Assembly: GCF_000368565.1 (NCBI RefSeq)
Contig: NZ_KB849542.1
Location: 197,258-261,257 of the forward strand
Source of the DNA: Acinetobacter gerneri DSM 14967 = CIP 107464 = MTCC 9824
GTDB lineage: Bacteria; Pseudomonadota; Gammaproteobacteria; Pseudomonadales; Moraxellaceae
Length of the DNA stretch: 64,000 bases
Reading direction: 5' to 3'
Below, piece after piece: positions 10,942 to 20,951 of this stretch (position 1 is its first letter; each line of letters opens with the position of its first letter). Made by a program: the position numbers and the translations under genes. The notes under the pieces were generated by a model that saw only the letters and a program-made list of their open reading frames with translations, was not told where the DNA came from and made no database searches.

Positions 10942-10943
10942 TA

Positions 10944-10969
10944 GAAAGGCGATTTATCGCCTTTTTTTA
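10944..10969 (+). terminator. Rho-independent terminator
   Basis: AAAGGCGAT, a short loop and ATCGCCTTTTTTT immediately follow the RDD gene stop. Confidence 0.88.
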
Positions 10970-11120
10970 AGTTTATCTTATTAAAAAAACAAGTAATTCC
11001 TCCCTCCCACTGACAATTCCAACTAAAAGAATCTAGTTTTATTCAACCAATATTTAGCTAGCTTATGTATAGCTAAGTTTGCCGATATGAGGCATAATGC
11101 CCTACAACGTAGCGGTGTAT

Positions 11121-11169
11121 CATGATTGAGAATTAGCGTGATTTATCACAAATTCGATTTTCAATCATG
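11121..11169. promoter_or_regulatory. Dyads upstream of cyoA
   Basis: CATGATTGA (11121-11129) is repeated inverted as TCAATCATG (11161-11169). Between them lies the smaller dyad GTGAT-TT-ATCAC (11139-11150). The position 60-110 bp before cyoA suits a regulator site for the oxidase operon. The regulator is not identifiable; the spacing differs from a standard FNR site, and an RNA hairpin in the leader is equally possible. Confidence 0.35.
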
Positions 11170-11230
11170 CGACACTTTAATCGCTATCCCAGATTTATAA
11201 GGGAATGGGACTCTTCACCGAGGTTGTAAA

Positions 11231-12268
11231 ATGAGACAAACGATTTTAGCTGTATTGTCTTTATCAACGCTTGCTGCACTTTTAACAGGGTGTGGTGGTG
11301 ATATGGTACTTCTAAACTCTAAAGGTCCAGTTGCTTCAGGTCAAAGTAACCTGATGATGACTGCGATCTATTTAATGCTTTTGGTGGTTATTCCATCAAT
11401 TATTATGGCATTGTGGTTTGGTTGGAAATATCGTGCGTCAAATAAAGATGCAGACTATAAACCTACTTGGGCACACTCAACTGCAATTGAAATTGTTGTT
11501 TGGGGTATCCCAGTCATTATTATTGGTATTCTAGCTTATCTAACATGGTGGGGCTCACATCAGTATGACCCATACCGTCCGTTAGATTCTGAGAAAAAAC
11601 CGTTAACCGTTCAAGTTATCGCTGAACAGTTTAAATGGATTTTTATTTATCCAGAACAACAGATAGCTACCATTAACGAAGTTCGTTTCCCTGAGAAAAC
11701 ACCTGTTAACTTCCAGATTACTTCTAACTTTACGATGAACTCTTTCTTCATCCCAGCGTTATCTGGTCAAGTTTATGCAATGGCAGGTATGAAAACTCAG
11801 CTTCACATGTTGGCAGATAACGTCGGTACTTACCGTGGTTTCTCTTCTAACTATAGTGGTTACGGTTTCACTCAAATGCGCTTTAAAGCTCACAGTGTAA
11901 CTGAAGCTGAATTTACAAATTGGGTAGACGCTGTAAAAGCTGGAAAAGGAACATCAATCAATCCTGAAGCTGTAGATAAACCTGTTTTAGATAAAGCAGT
12001 TTTTGCTACGCTGAAAGATGGTGATCGTTCTAAACACCAAATTGAAGCAATGGTTAATAATGCTCATACAGCTAAAGAGAAAGAAGCAGCAGAAAAAGCG
12101 GAACGTTTAGGACCATTCCCGACAAAACCGTATCCTGTAACTTATTATTCTTCTGTCGAGCCTAACTTGTTTGATTCAGTAATCAATCATTATATGGGTA
12201 ATTATCACGGTGTTGACCATGATGCTGCTCATGCTGATGCTGAACATGCAGCTTCTGTAGGGGAATAA
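11231..12268 (+). CDS. cyoA: Cytochrome bo3 ubiquinol oxidase subunit II
   Basis: A 345-aa subunit of the proton-pumping terminal quinol oxidase. It has a lipoprotein signal with lipobox LTGC (Cys21), two membrane segments (about 40-65 and 85-110) and a periplasmic cupredoxin-fold domain with EQFKWIFIYPEQ. As in other quinol oxidases the CuA ligands are missing. The C-terminal tail is His/Ala-rich (DHDAAHADAEHA) and the protein is about 30 residues longer than the E. coli subunit. It is the first gene of cyoABCDE with short spacings throughout. Confidence 0.97.
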   Translation: MRQTILAVLSLSTLAALLTGCGGDMVLLNSKGPVASGQSNLMMTAIYLMLLVVIPSIIMALWFGWKYRASNKDADYKPTWAHSTAIEIVVWGIPVIIIGILAYLTWWGSHQYDPYRPLDSEKKPLTVQVIAEQFKWIFIYPEQQIATINEVRFPEKTPVNFQITSNFTMNSFFIPALSGQVYAMAGMKTQLHMLADNVGTYRGFSSNYSGYGFTQMRFKAHSVTEAEFTNWVDAVKAGKGTSINPEAVDKPVLDKAVFATLKDGDRSKHQIEAMVNNAHTAKEKEAAEKAERLGPFPTKPYPVTYYSSVEPNLFDSVINHYMGNYHGVDHDAAHADAEHAASVGE

Positions 12269-12271
12269 GTC

Positions 12272-14260
12272 ATGTTGTTATTAGGTAAACTCAATTGGGA
12301 TTCAATCCCTAAAGAGCCAATTGTACTAGTAACCATGGTCATTATGGCTCTTGGTGCAATTGCGCTTCTTGGCGGTATCACTTATTTTAAAAAATGGGGA
12401 TACCTCTGGAAAGAATGGTTTACATCTGTAGACCATAAAAAAATTGGTATCATGTATATCGTCGTATCTGTTGTCATGTTATTGCGTGGTTTCGCCGATG
12501 CGATCATGATGCGTTTACAATTATTCCTAGCGAAAGGTGGTGGTGAAGGTTACTTACACCCTGACCATTATGACCAGATCTTCACCGCACACGGTGTGAT
12601 CATGATCTTCTTCGTGGCAATGGGTCTAGTTGTAGGTATGATGAACATCACTGTACCTCTTCAAATTGGTGCACGTGACGTAGCATTCCCATTATTGAAC
12701 TCTGTAAGCTTCTGGTTATTTGCTGGTGCTGCAGGTCTGATGATGCTTTCACTTGTATTAGGTGAATTCGCAGCGACAGGTTGGATGGCTTATCCTCCTC
12801 TTTCTGGTATTCAATATTCGCCTGGTGTTGGTGTTGACTACTATATTTGGGCACTTCAGGTCTCTGGTCTAGGTACGCTATTAACGGGTGTTAACTTTTT
12901 TGTTACCATCATCAAAATGCGTGCGCCTGGCATGACACTTATGGATATGCCGATCTTTACATGGACTGCACTTTGTACAGCCGTATTGATCATCGCATCA
13001 TTCCCTGTGTTAACTGCAACTATTGCAATGTTGACGCTTGACCGTTACTTCGATTTCCACTTCTTCACCAATGAGCTTGGCGGTAGCCCAATGCTTTATG
13101 TGAACTTGATTTGGACTTGGGGTCACCCAGAAGTATATATCTTGATCTTACCTGCATTTGGTATTTACTCAGAAGTTGTATCAACTTTCTCTCGTAAAGC
13201 ATTGTTCGGTTACAAATCAATGGTATATGCAACCATCGCGATTACTGTTTTAGCATTCGTTGTATGGGTTCACCACTTCTTTACAATGGGTGCTGGTGCC
13301 AACGTTAACGCGTTCTTCGGTATCATGACCATGATCATTGCGATCCCTACTGGTGTGAAAATCTTCTCATGGTTATTTACCATGTATAAAGGTCGTATCA
13401 CCTTTACATCGCCAATGTACTGGACGCTTGGATTCTTAGTAACATTCGGCATCGGTGGTCTTACTGGTGTACTTATGGCTGTTCCACCAGCTGACTTCTT
13501 GGTACATAACTCATTGTTCTTGATCGCTCACTTCCATAACGTAATTATCGGTGGTGTAGTGTTCGGTATGTTCGCAGGTATCACTTTCTACTGGCCAAAA
13601 ATGTTTGGTTGGAAGTTAAATGAAGCTTGGGGCAAGGCATCTTTCTGGTTCTGGTTCTTCGGTTTCTATTTTGCATTCATTCCATTGTATATCCTTGGTT
13701 TCATGGGTATGACTCGTCGTTTGAATACATATGACAACCCTGAATGGGATCCGTACCTTGCTATTGCGTTCTTCGGTTCTTGTTTGGTTGCTATCGGTAT
13801 CGCATGTTTCATCATGCAAATCGTTGTAGGTTACTTACAACGTAACGATAACATGGACAACACAGGTGACCCATGGGATGCGCGTACTCTTGAATGGTCA
13901 ACTTCTTCCCCTGCTCCGTTCTATAACTTTGCTCAAGTTCCACAAGCTGACGGTATCGACCGCTTCTGGACTGATAAAGAGAATGGTGTAGCGTATGCAC
14001 GCCCTACGCATTATGAAGATATTCATATGCCAACTGACCGTGCTGCTGGTTTTGTTATTGCAATGTTCATTACTGGTATGGGCTTCGCTTTAATCTGGCA
14101 CATCTGGTGGTTAGTTGTAATTGCTTTCTTAGGTGCAGTCATCAGCTTTATCGTTAGTTCATTCACTAAAAAAGTGGATTACTACGTTCCTGCTGCTGAA
14201 GTTGAACGTATCGAAAACGAACGTTATGCGTTACTTGAACAACACTTGAAGAAGGACTAA
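12272..14260 (+). CDS. cyoB: Cytochrome bo3 ubiquinol oxidase subunit I
   Basis: The 662-aa catalytic subunit reduces O2 to water at a heme o3-CuB centre and pumps protons across the inner membrane. Visible motifs include [11 protein letters not shown] (low-spin heme ligand), [17 protein letters not shown] (CuB ligand His and cross-linked Tyr), the CuB histidine pair in [10 protein letters not shown] and [10 protein letters not shown] with the heme ligands. It starts 3 bp after the cyoA stop with GGGGAATAAGTC as Shine-Dalgarno. Length and about 15 membrane helices fit the family. Confidence 0.98.
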   Translation: MLLLGKLNWDSIPKEPIVLVTMVIMALGAIALLGGITYFKKWGYLWKEWFTSVDHKKIGIMYIVVSVVMLLRGFADAIMMRLQLFLAKGGGEGYLHPDHYDQIFTAHGVIMIFFVAMGLVVGMMNITVPLQIGARDVAFPLLNSVSFWLFAGAAGLMMLSLVLGEFAATGWMAYPPLSGIQYSPGVGVDYYIWALQVSGLGTLLTGVNFFVTIIKMRAPGMTLMDMPIFTWTALCTAVLIIASFPVLTATIAMLTLDRYFDFHFFTNELGGSPMLYVNLIWTWGHPEVYILILPAFGIYSEVVSTFSRKALFGYKSMVYATIAITVLAFVVWVHHFFTMGAGANVNAFFGIMTMIIAIPTGVKIFSWLFTMYKGRITFTSPMYWTLGFLVTFGIGGLTGVLMAVPPADFLVHNSLFLIAHFHNVIIGGVVFGMFAGITFYWPKMFGWKLNEAWGKASFWFWFFGFYFAFIPLYILGFMGMTRRLNTYDNPEWDPYLAIAFFGSCLVAIGIACFIMQIVVGYLQRNDNMDNTGDPWDARTLEWSTSSPAPFYNFAQVPQADGIDRFWTDKENGVAYARPTHYEDIHMPTDRAAGFVIAMFITGMGFALIWHIWWLVVIAFLGAVISFIVSSFTKKVDYYVPAAEVERIENERYALLEQHLKKD

Positions 14261-14265
14261 GTAAA

Positions 14266-14883
14266 ATGGCTGAAGTACTTCATCACGAAAACCACGGACA
14301 CGATGAACATCATCACGATGATACAGACATCACCGTCTTTGGTTTTTGGACTTATTTGATGAGTGACTTGATTTTATTCGGTACACTCTTCATCGCGTTT
14401 GCTGTTTTGAGCAGTCATGTTCCAGCTGGCACTCCAGATGCAAAAGAACTCTTTGGTCATACGCTTGATTATGTATTAATCGAAACGTTTGCCCTTTTGA
14501 TTTCTTCTGTAACTTTTGGTTTTGCTGTTCTTGCTTCTTATAAGAAGAACGTAAATCAAGTGATCACTTGGTTAATCGTGACTTTCATTTTCGGTGCTAC
14601 GTTCATCGGAATGGAAGTAAACGAGTTCCATCACTTGGTTGCTGAAGGTCATGGTCCTAGTACCAGTGCATTCTTATCTTCATTCTTTACCTTAGTGGGT
14701 ACTCACGGTATCCACGTAACATCAGGTTTAGTGTGGATGATCGTGCTCATGGTTCAAATCAAGAAATATGGTTTGACTACTGCCAACACTCGTCGCCTTG
14801 CTTGCTTAAGCTTATTCTGGCACTTCCTTGACATCGTATGGATCTGTGTATTCAGCGTAGTCTACTTATTAGGAGTTCTATAA
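14266..14883 (+). CDS. cyoC: Cytochrome bo3 ubiquinol oxidase subunit III
   Basis: A 205-aa inner-membrane subunit with five hydrophobic helices and a His-rich N-terminus ([14 protein letters not shown]). The conserved [14 protein letters not shown] and the ending [10 protein letters not shown] fit CyoC. It overlaps the next gene by one base (TAATG), which indicates translational coupling. Confidence 0.97.
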   Translation: MAEVLHHENHGHDEHHHDDTDITVFGFWTYLMSDLILFGTLFIAFAVLSSHVPAGTPDAKELFGHTLDYVLIETFALLISSVTFGFAVLASYKKNVNQVITWLIVTFIFGATFIGMEVNEFHHLVAEGHGPSTSAFLSSFFTLVGTHGIHVTSGLVWMIVLMVQIKKYGLTTANTRRLACLSLFWHFLDIVWICVFSVVYLLGVL

Positions 14884-15209
14884 TGAGTCATGATCATAAC
14901 GCTGCTGGCGCGGCTCATGGTAATGTTAAACAATATACAGTTGGCTTTGTTCTATCAGTTATTTTAACCATCATTCCTTTTGGAATGGTGATGACTGGTG
15001 GTTTTGGCCGCGGTTTATTGGTTAGCGTAATTGCAATCACTGCAGTGATTCAGGTTCTTGTTCAATTAGTTTTCTTCTTGCACATGAACTCATCTTCAGA
15101 ACAACGTTGGAACGTGATCGCATTTGTTTATACAGTGCTTTGTATCGCAGTTCTTCTGATCGGTTCTGTATGGATCATGAATTACTTACATTCAAACATG
15201 ATGCTCTAA
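14883..15209 (+). CDS. cyoD: Cytochrome bo3 ubiquinol oxidase subunit IV
   Basis: A 108-aa, three-helix inner-membrane subunit that helps assemble the CuB site. The start is the ATG at 14883, overlapping the cyoC stop as TAATG; the protein begins MSHDHNAAG. An in-frame TTG 45 bp upstream lies inside cyoC and is rejected. LVQLVFFLHMNSSSEQRWN is characteristic of subunit IV. Confidence 0.96.
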   Translation: MSHDHNAAGAAHGNVKQYTVGFVLSVILTIIPFGMVMTGGFGRGLLVSVIAITAVIQVLVQLVFFLHMNSSSEQRWNVIAFVYTVLCIAVLLIGSVWIMNYLHSNMML

Positions 15210-15218
15210 ACGGGTGTC

Positions 15219-16097
15219 ATGTTGAAGAAATATCTATTCCTGACTAAGCCAGGAATTCTCTTCGGTAACTTCGTTACCACTTTGGGCGGCTTTTTCTTAG
15301 CCGCTCAAGGTTCTGTAGATTTCCTTTTACTTCTCATCACACTACTTGGTACAACTTTGGTTGTGGCATCTGGCTGTGTTGTGAATAATGTCATCGATCA
15401 AGACATCGACCAAAAAATGGCACGAACTCAAAATCGCGCCCTAGTCAAAAAAACCATCTCCCCTACTGTCGCTTTGATTTATTCAGCAGCGCTTGGATTA
15501 CTTGGTTTTGCTTTACTTTGGTTTTATGTCAATGCCTATGCATTTGGTTTTGCAGTGCTGGGGTTCTTGGTCTATGTAGTATTCTATAGTCTGTGGAGTA
15601 AACGAACTACAATTCACCAAACAGTGATTGGTAGTATTTCAGGTGCAAGTCCACCTGTAATTGGATACACAGCCGTTTCACATGAATTTGACGTTGCTGC
15701 TTTGCTGATCTTTTTAGCATACGGTTTATGGCAAATGCCACATTCATGGGGAATTGCAATCTATCGTTTTGATGATTATAAAAACGCAGGGATTCCAATT
15801 TTACCAGTTGCGCGTTCGATTCAACGTACCAAAGTTGAATGTTTAATTTATGTATTGCTGTTCGCAGCGGTACTCAATGGTTTGTATTGTTTTGGCTATA
15901 CCAACTTGTTTTTCCTAATTACATTCAATGCACTTTGTGCTTATTGGCTGTATTTATCGATTATCGGTTTTAAAGCAGAAAACGATCAGATTTGGGCAAA
16001 AAAATACTTTTTGTATTCGGTGATTCTGATTACAGCATTAAGCGTCAGCTTTGCTTTTAGTTTTGTATCCCCCGCCCCACATCTACCCATTTTTTAA
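15219..16097 (+). CDS. cyoE: Protoheme IX farnesyltransferase
   Basis: A 292-aa, UbiA-family inner-membrane prenyltransferase that adds a farnesyl group to heme b to give heme o for CyoB. The Asp-rich motif NNVIDQDIDQKMARTQNR binds Mg-diphosphate and SLWSKRTTIHQTVIGSISGA matches the family; about nine membrane helices are present. It is the last gene of the cyo operon, 9 bp after cyoD, and is followed by a strong terminator. Confidence 0.97.
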   Translation: MLKKYLFLTKPGILFGNFVTTLGGFFLAAQGSVDFLLLLITLLGTTLVVASGCVVNNVIDQDIDQKMARTQNRALVKKTISPTVALIYSAALGLLGFALLWFYVNAYAFGFAVLGFLVYVVFYSLWSKRTTIHQTVIGSISGASPPVIGYTAVSHEFDVAALLIFLAYGLWQMPHSWGIAIYRFDDYKNAGIPILPVARSIQRTKVECLIYVLLFAAVLNGLYCFGYTNLFFLITFNALCAYWLYLSIIGFKAENDQIWAKKYFLYSVILITALSVSFAFSFVSPAPHLPIF

Positions 16098-16127
16098 AAA
16101 GATAGAGTCTGACTCTATCTTTTTTTA
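16096..16127 (+). terminator. Rho-independent terminator of cyoABCDE
   Basis: AGATAGAGTC, a one-base loop and GACTCTATCT, flanked by A and T runs, overlap the cyoE stop. Confidence 0.9.
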
Positions 16128-16183
16128 TTTCCGCCCCATTTTTTATTTGCTATGATCCTCAAACTAATAATAAGGATCAACTC

Positions 16184-18304
16184 ATGCAAACCCATTTTTA
16201 TTCCATTATAAAATTTTTAGCTCTTACATCATTACCTCTATTTTTTTATAACCAACAAGCTCAAGCTGGTTCAGATCCAGTATGTGCGCCAGTCATTGGT
16301 AGCCTTAACAATACCTATGACAATTGCAATAACTTTCCTATCCTTACACCATCCAATGACAATGAAACCAACATTGCCCTGCTACTGAGTGATTTGGGCT
16401 TGGCGAAAATAAAATTTGCAGATGCCGACAGCAAACTCTGGACAGCGGTCTACGGACCAACACCTTTTGAAGTAGGTACGGTCTCGCTTGAAAATAGCAT
16501 TCCAAATCAACGAAAAATAAAAGTAAGCGACAATAGTTTTTCAGATGAACATTGTGGCAGTATCAGTTCAGGCGCAGCGCAATTTATCCAGCAAGTCCAA
16601 AACAATAAAAATATCCCCGCCAATGAAAAAACCATATTGATTAATGAAAGAAAAAAACAAAATAACTGTGACAGCAAATTTGACTTGATCACAGTTCAAC
16701 CCAGCTGGACAAAAACAACCCAACAATACGCTTCTTATCTCAACGCAAATATTGCTTTTTACAATACTAACTTTAGCACAGCAACTAAGATTTACACCGT
16801 GATTAGCCAAGTCGAAGATCCTTGGATCAAAGAAACAGCACAATATATGCTTATCCGTTCATCTTTAAATACAGCTTATATTACTGGTCGTGGTGAATAT
16901 GGCGATATCGATTTTAAAAAAATCAATCAAAACTTATTAAATGAATTTTTTAATCACATTACTGCCTATTTCAAGCTTTATCCCAATGGTCAATACATCG
17001 CAAGTGCTCGTGGTTTCTTGCGACGCGGTTTGTGGTTAGCCAACAAACCAGAACTTTTAGTCAATGAATATGTTTGGCAAATCAACAACCCAAAATCACC
17101 TGTCTATAATTTGGAAATGGGAAATATTGCATACGAAATCGATCAAAAAGTTTTGCTCAACCCTGCGCTAACAGCAAATAAACTCAGTGATCCATTCTTT
17201 TTGGCTTTATATGATTTGATGAATATGCGTGCTTCTGATCGAGATGGTTATCAGCCCATCACTTGGTCACAACTCAATGCACAAAAAGATCACTTTAAGA
17301 AAAATCCTGAATTATTTCAGTATCTTTTAGCCAACCACTTATATTTTATACAAAAGAAACCCAATGAAGCATTAAAACTTTTAAATCAAGTGGATCCATC
17401 ACACTTTAATACTTATCTTCAACTCAGTTCAGTCTATTTAAAGGGCAATTTATTGGAAGTAACCAATCAGCTTCCTGCTGCTGAACAATTTTGGAAAACG
17501 GCGCTTAGCCAAGCGAAAACAGCAACACAATCCAGCCTTTTTGAAAATCAGTTGATTTATATTTTAAGCGTACAAAATAAGCAAAATGAGGTTTTAAATT
17601 TACTCCCTAAAATCAAACAAGCCAACTTACAAAAAGCTTGGATCAGTCAAATTGCTGATGCCAATAGTCTTGAAAAAATAATCAACGGACAAACCTTCAA
17701 TTCTGCACAAAAAAATGCTGCATTATATGTTTTATTAAATCAATCTCTGACCTATCAAGATTATTCGTTATTTAATAAAGCACAAAATTGGCTACCAAAA
17801 GATGCCAACCTTTATAAAGCTGATCAAAGTAATGCAGAAAAATATAAAGATGCTGCACCTCTGTCCAGATTTATTTGGAATGGCTCACAAATCAGTACAC
17901 AAATCAAATGCCCTAACCTTGCAACGATCACAGCCAATTTACAACAACAACCCAAAGACCTAAATACACAACTTTGCCTAGGCGAATATGCCCGAAATGT
18001 TGGCATTTACAGCATAGATCCTGCTGGTTCGTATACTGAAGCCAGTTTTTCTATCAAAAAGACTGCATTTCACGGGACAACTTTTGCACGTGGCAATACT
18101 TATAAAAATATCATCAAAAGCATGCCAAATGGCGAGTTGAAAGCCTATGCACTCTATCGTGCAATACAATGTTATGCACCATCAGGGGCTAATGATTGTC
18201 AAGATGAAGATGTTGCAAAGTCAGTACGTAAGCAATGGTTTGATCAAATCAGACGTGATTATCCAAATACATCATGGGCAAAATCACTTAAATATTATTG
18301 GTAA
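16184..18304 (+). CDS. Secreted TPR-like protein of unknown function
   Basis: A 706-aa protein with a clear signal peptide (cleavage probably after QQAQA near residue 28), so probably periplasmic or outer-membrane associated. The mature part is largely alpha-helical, with repeats resembling TPR/Sel1 arrays (for example YLLANHLYFIQKKPNEALKL and SLFNKAQNWLPKDANLYK). No catalytic motif is recognised. Shine-Dalgarno AAGGATCAACTC precedes the ATG. The DUF3142 lipoprotein gene starts 6 bp after its stop, so the two are probably one operon and may act together in the envelope. Confidence 0.75.
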   Translation: MQTHFYSIIKFLALTSLPLFFYNQQAQAGSDPVCAPVIGSLNNTYDNCNNFPILTPSNDNETNIALLLSDLGLAKIKFADADSKLWTAVYGPTPFEVGTVSLENSIPNQRKIKVSDNSFSDEHCGSISSGAAQFIQQVQNNKNIPANEKTILINERKKQNNCDSKFDLITVQPSWTKTTQQYASYLNANIAFYNTNFSTATKIYTVISQVEDPWIKETAQYMLIRSSLNTAYITGRGEYGDIDFKKINQNLLNEFFNHITAYFKLYPNGQYIASARGFLRRGLWLANKPELLVNEYVWQINNPKSPVYNLEMGNIAYEIDQKVLLNPALTANKLSDPFFLALYDLMNMRASDRDGYQPITWSQLNAQKDHFKKNPELFQYLLANHLYFIQKKPNEALKLLNQVDPSHFNTYLQLSSVYLKGNLLEVTNQLPAAEQFWKTALSQAKTATQSSLFENQLIYILSVQNKQNEVLNLLPKIKQANLQKAWISQIADANSLEKIINGQTFNSAQKNAALYVLLNQSLTYQDYSLFNKAQNWLPKDANLYKADQSNAEKYKDAAPLSRFIWNGSQISTQIKCPNLATITANLQQQPKDLNTQLCLGEYARNVGIYSIDPAGSYTEASFSIKKTAFHGTTFARGNTYKNIIKSMPNGELKAYALYRAIQCYAPSGANDCQDEDVAKSVRKQWFDQIRRDYPNTSWAKSLKYYW

Positions 18305-18310
18305 AAATAC

Positions 18311-19051
18311 ATGATTGGTTTAAAACACTTGTATAAATTTGGGATTTTTGGGCTGATTTTTCTTGCTGCCTGCAATCCCAACCAATCGGTGCTTTCATCA
18401 GAAAAAATTGATGCCAATCATTTTGATCGTTTTTGGATATGGGGCAATATTTCTACTGCACCATATCTAAAAAAAGCGAAAGAACTCTATATATTACAAG
18501 GTGATGTAAAATATGATAAAAAAATTAAACAAAATAAAGTAACTGCGCAAGGCGTTGGTATACTTCACATTCCCGAACAAAAAGTTTGGCTGGTATTTCG
18601 CAACCATCAACTGACGTGGCAGAACACTGAATTAGAAGTGATCTTAAATCGTGTTCGACAATGGGAAAGTCAGGGTAATCAGATCGTTGGAATCCAGATC
18701 GACTTCGATAGTAAAACCCAAAACTTATATCAATATGCCCTTTTCTTAAAAGAAATCAGAGAAAAATTACCTAAAAAATATCAACTCAGCATCACGGGTT
18801 TGATGGACTGGGCAAATATCAAAGATCAGAAAACCATTGATTTATTGAGACAAAATATTGATGAAATCATCATTCAAACTTATCAAGGTACAAGGACTAT
18901 CGATCAATATCAAAACTATTTGCAACGCTTTGTCAAGCTCAAGCTCCCTTATAAAGTGGGATTGGTACAAAATTCTGAATGGCAACCCCTCAATTTAGCC
19001 CAAGATCCTCATTTTAAAGGCTATGTGGTTTTTTTATTACGCTCTAAATAG
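18311..19051 (+). CDS. DUF3142-like lipoprotein
   Basis: A 246-aa protein with a lipoprotein signal (IFLAACNP, Cys about residue 22). The mature domain has a TIM-barrel-like pattern: DRFWIWGN, VVGIQIDFDS-type acidic strand (IVGIQIDFDSK), LSITGLMDW and EIIIQTYQGTRT. This matches DUF3142, whose members look like distant glycoside-hydrolase folds; activity is not known. It is probably co-transcribed with the preceding secreted repeat protein. Confidence 0.8.
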   Translation: MIGLKHLYKFGIFGLIFLAACNPNQSVLSSEKIDANHFDRFWIWGNISTAPYLKKAKELYILQGDVKYDKKIKQNKVTAQGVGILHIPEQKVWLVFRNHQLTWQNTELEVILNRVRQWESQGNQIVGIQIDFDSKTQNLYQYALFLKEIREKLPKKYQLSITGLMDWANIKDQKTIDLLRQNIDEIIIQTYQGTRTIDQYQNYLQRFVKLKLPYKVGLVQNSEWQPLNLAQDPHFKGYVVFLLRSK

Positions 19052-19189
19052 CGCAATTATTGCTTTCACTTTCGCAAATTGTCCTATTTTTTTTAATTTA
19101 AAATTATCGTGAACTGGGCTTTAAAAACAGTCTGTAATTCACCAAGCAAAATAAAAACCAGCACTTATCAAAAAAATATCCAGATAAAT

Positions 19190-19218
19190 TTGTAATCAGC
19201 GTCTATTTTCACTATAAT
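19190..19218 (+). promoter_or_regulatory. Sigma70-type promoter of rpsF operon
   Basis: TTGTAA (19190-19195) and TATAAT (19213-19218) are separated by 17 bp, about 100 bp before rpsF. Confidence 0.65.
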
Positions 19219-19262
19219 CTTCGCCATCGCAAATTTGCGACACAACTTATTCAATTAAGCTG

Positions 19263-19318
19263 TGACTCCTTGCTTCTAACTTAAAGTTAGGGGCTGAATA
19301 ATCCGTAAGGAGCTGACA
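19263..19318 (+). promoter_or_regulatory. Candidate S6:S18 autoregulatory leader of rpsF
   Basis: CTCCTT (19266-19271) can pair with AAGGAG (19307-19312), the rpsF Shine-Dalgarno. Between them sits a perfect CTAACTT-A-AAGTTAG hairpin (19276-19290), and CCG (19303-19305) lies next to the Shine-Dalgarno. Known rpsF leaders bind the S6:S18 complex through a conserved CCG near the ribosome-binding site; the layout here fits, but structure conservation was not tested. Confidence 0.5.
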
Positions 19319-19705
19319 ATGCGTCACTACGAAATCGTAATTCTGGTACATCCAGACCAAAGCGATCAAGTTGTGGGAATGGTAGAACGTTACATTTCTC
19401 ACATCAAAGAAGCTGAAGGTCAAATTCACCGTCTTGAAGATTGGGGCCGTCGCCAATTGGCTTACCCAATTAACAAAATCCACAAAGCGCACTACATTTT
19501 GATGAACATCGAATGTGGTCAAACTACGCTTAATGAATTAGAAGAATTGTTCCGTTATAACGATGCAATCCTTCGTAATGTTATTATTCGTCGTGAACAC
19601 GCTATCACTGAAGAATCTTTACTTGCTAAAAGTGCTGAAGAAAAACGTGCGCGTAAAGCTCAACGTGAAGAAGCACAACAAGCACACGATTCTGCTGAAG
19701 CATAA
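19319..19705 (+). CDS. rpsF: 30S ribosomal protein S6
   Basis: A 128-aa S6 protein ([37 protein letters not shown]), a small-subunit protein that pairs with S18. The C-terminal tail is a charged Ala/Glu/Arg helix. It is first in the rpsF-rpsR-rplI operon, 11 bp before rpsR. Confidence 0.98.
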   Translation: MRHYEIVILVHPDQSDQVVGMVERYISHIKEAEGQIHRLEDWGRRQLAYPINKIHKAHYILMNIECGQTTLNELEELFRYNDAILRNVIIRREHAITEESLLAKSAEEKRARKAQREEAQQAHDSAEA

Positions 19706-19716
19706 GGAGAACATCA

Positions 19717-19944
19717 ATGGCACGTTTTTACCGTCGTCGCAAGTTCTGCCGCTTTACAGCTGAGAACGTTACGTACATCGACTACAAAGATATCGACACC
19801 TTAAAACAGTACATCACTGAAAACGGCAAGATCGTTCCTAGCCGTATTACAGGTACTAAAGCTCGTTATCAACGTCAATTAGCGCTTGCTATCAAACAAG
19901 CTCGCTATTTAGCGTTGATTCCTTACACTGACAATCATAAGTGA
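19717..19944 (+). CDS. rpsR: 30S ribosomal protein S18
   Basis: A 75-aa S18 protein ([35 protein letters not shown]). It binds 16S rRNA with S6. Shine-Dalgarno AAGGAG is well placed. Middle gene of the operon. Confidence 0.98.
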   Translation: MARFYRRRKFCRFTAENVTYIDYKDIDTLKQYITENGKIVPSRITGTKARYQRQLALAIKQARYLALIPYTDNHK

Positions 19945-19953
19945 GGTTGAGCC

Positions 19954-20400
19954 GTGGATATTATCTTATTACAACGCATTAAAAACCTTGGTAAATTAGG
20001 CGATAAAGTATCAGTTAAAGCTGGTTACGGCCGTAACTTCCTTATCCCTCAAGGTAAAGCAGTTGCAGCTACTGAAGCTAACACTGCTGCTTTCGAAGCT
20101 CGTCGTGCTGAACTTGAGAAACAAGAAGCTGAAATTTTAGCTGCTGCTCAAGCACGTGCTGACCAATTGAATGAAGTAAATATCGTAATCACTGCGAAAG
20201 CTGGTGACGAAGGTAAATTATTCGGTTCAATCGGTACTCGTGACATCGCTGACGCATTAACTAATGCTGGTCTTACTGTAGACCGTGCAGAAGTTCGTTT
20301 ACCTAACGGTGCGCTTCGTAACACTGGTGAATTCAACATCGCAATCCAATTGCATCATGATGTTGCTGCAGAAGTTCTCGTTACTATCGTATCTGAGTAA
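19954..20400 (+). CDS. rplI: 50S ribosomal protein L9
   Basis: A 148-aa L9 protein with N-terminal [19 protein letters not shown], a long connecting helix and the C-terminal domain containing [14 protein letters not shown]. The start codon is GTG, preceded by GAGG. It ends the ribosomal operon and is followed by a terminator. Confidence 0.98.
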   Translation: MDIILLQRIKNLGKLGDKVSVKAGYGRNFLIPQGKAVAATEANTAAFEARRAELEKQEAEILAAAQARADQLNEVNIVITAKAGDEGKLFGSIGTRDIADALTNAGLTVDRAEVRLPNGALRNTGEFNIAIQLHHDVAAEVLVTIVSE

Positions 20401-20411
20401 TTTCTCGCAAA

Positions 20412-20443
20412 GAAAAGAGCATGTGAAAACATGCTCTTTTTTT
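20412..20443 (+). terminator. Rho-independent terminator of rplI
   Basis: AAAGAGCATGT, loop GAAA, ACATGCTCTTT and T residues, directly after rplI. Confidence 0.92.
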
Positions 20444-20477
20444 ATGCCAAAAATTTATGATAAAAATTGGCGATCAA

Positions 20478-20690
20478 CTATAAAGATGTGATCAATATCC
20501 CATAACTCGCATTTAAATACTGCCCTTTCTTAATCACATCCTCACCATTGGCATGACGCACAAGCAGCTCTTGTTTCAATACATCAAAATGTAAAGAATC
20601 AAAACAATCTTGATGCTGTGTTAGCCATTGCAAAGTATCTACTAAGCTCTCATCTACAATATAAGTTTCAGATTTAAAATCTTTGGACAT
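20478..20690 (-). CDS. Small hypothetical protein
   Basis: A 70-aa acidic protein with no recognised domain and no signal peptide. The composition (LVDTLQWLTQHQDCFDSLHF, one recurring amphipathic pattern) looks like a real soluble protein. Only a weak GCGAG precedes the ATG. It is convergent with rplI. A seven-copy 7-bp tandem repeat lies 78 bp upstream of its start, where a promoter would be expected. Confidence 0.55.
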   Translation of the reverse strand: MSKDFKSETYIVDESLVDTLQWLTQHQDCFDSLHFDVLKQELLVRHANGEDVIKKGQYLNASYGILITSL

Positions 20691-20767
20691 GTAAAACTCG
20701 CATTAAAATGCAAAATGGATGCGCTAGTTTAACGAAGATCATTGAATTGATATAGAAATAATCTAAT

Positions 20768-20816
20768 GAATTTGGAATTTGGAATTTGGAATTTGGAATT
20801 TGGAATTTGGAATTTG
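20768..20816. repeat. Seven tandem copies of a 7-bp unit
   Basis: The unit GAATTTG is repeated exactly seven times without a mismatch, followed by a partial unit (GAA). The tract is intergenic, 78 bp upstream of the minus-strand gene starting at 20690. Perfect short repeats of this kind change length by slipped-strand pairing. Confidence 0.95.
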
Positions 20817-20951
20817 GAAGCACAATAAACGTGATCAATTGAATAAAACAGATTTTTTATATCATCACATCAATGTATAACATGATGATAGCTTTCATTT
20901 AAGATGAAATATAAAATAATAATTTAGAATTGGTTCAAACAACGAAAGCAA

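Noticed and set aside
20768..20816. CRISPR array
   Set aside because: The unit is only 7 bp with no spacers. No CRISPR-like repeat-spacer structure or cas gene was seen anywhere in the window.
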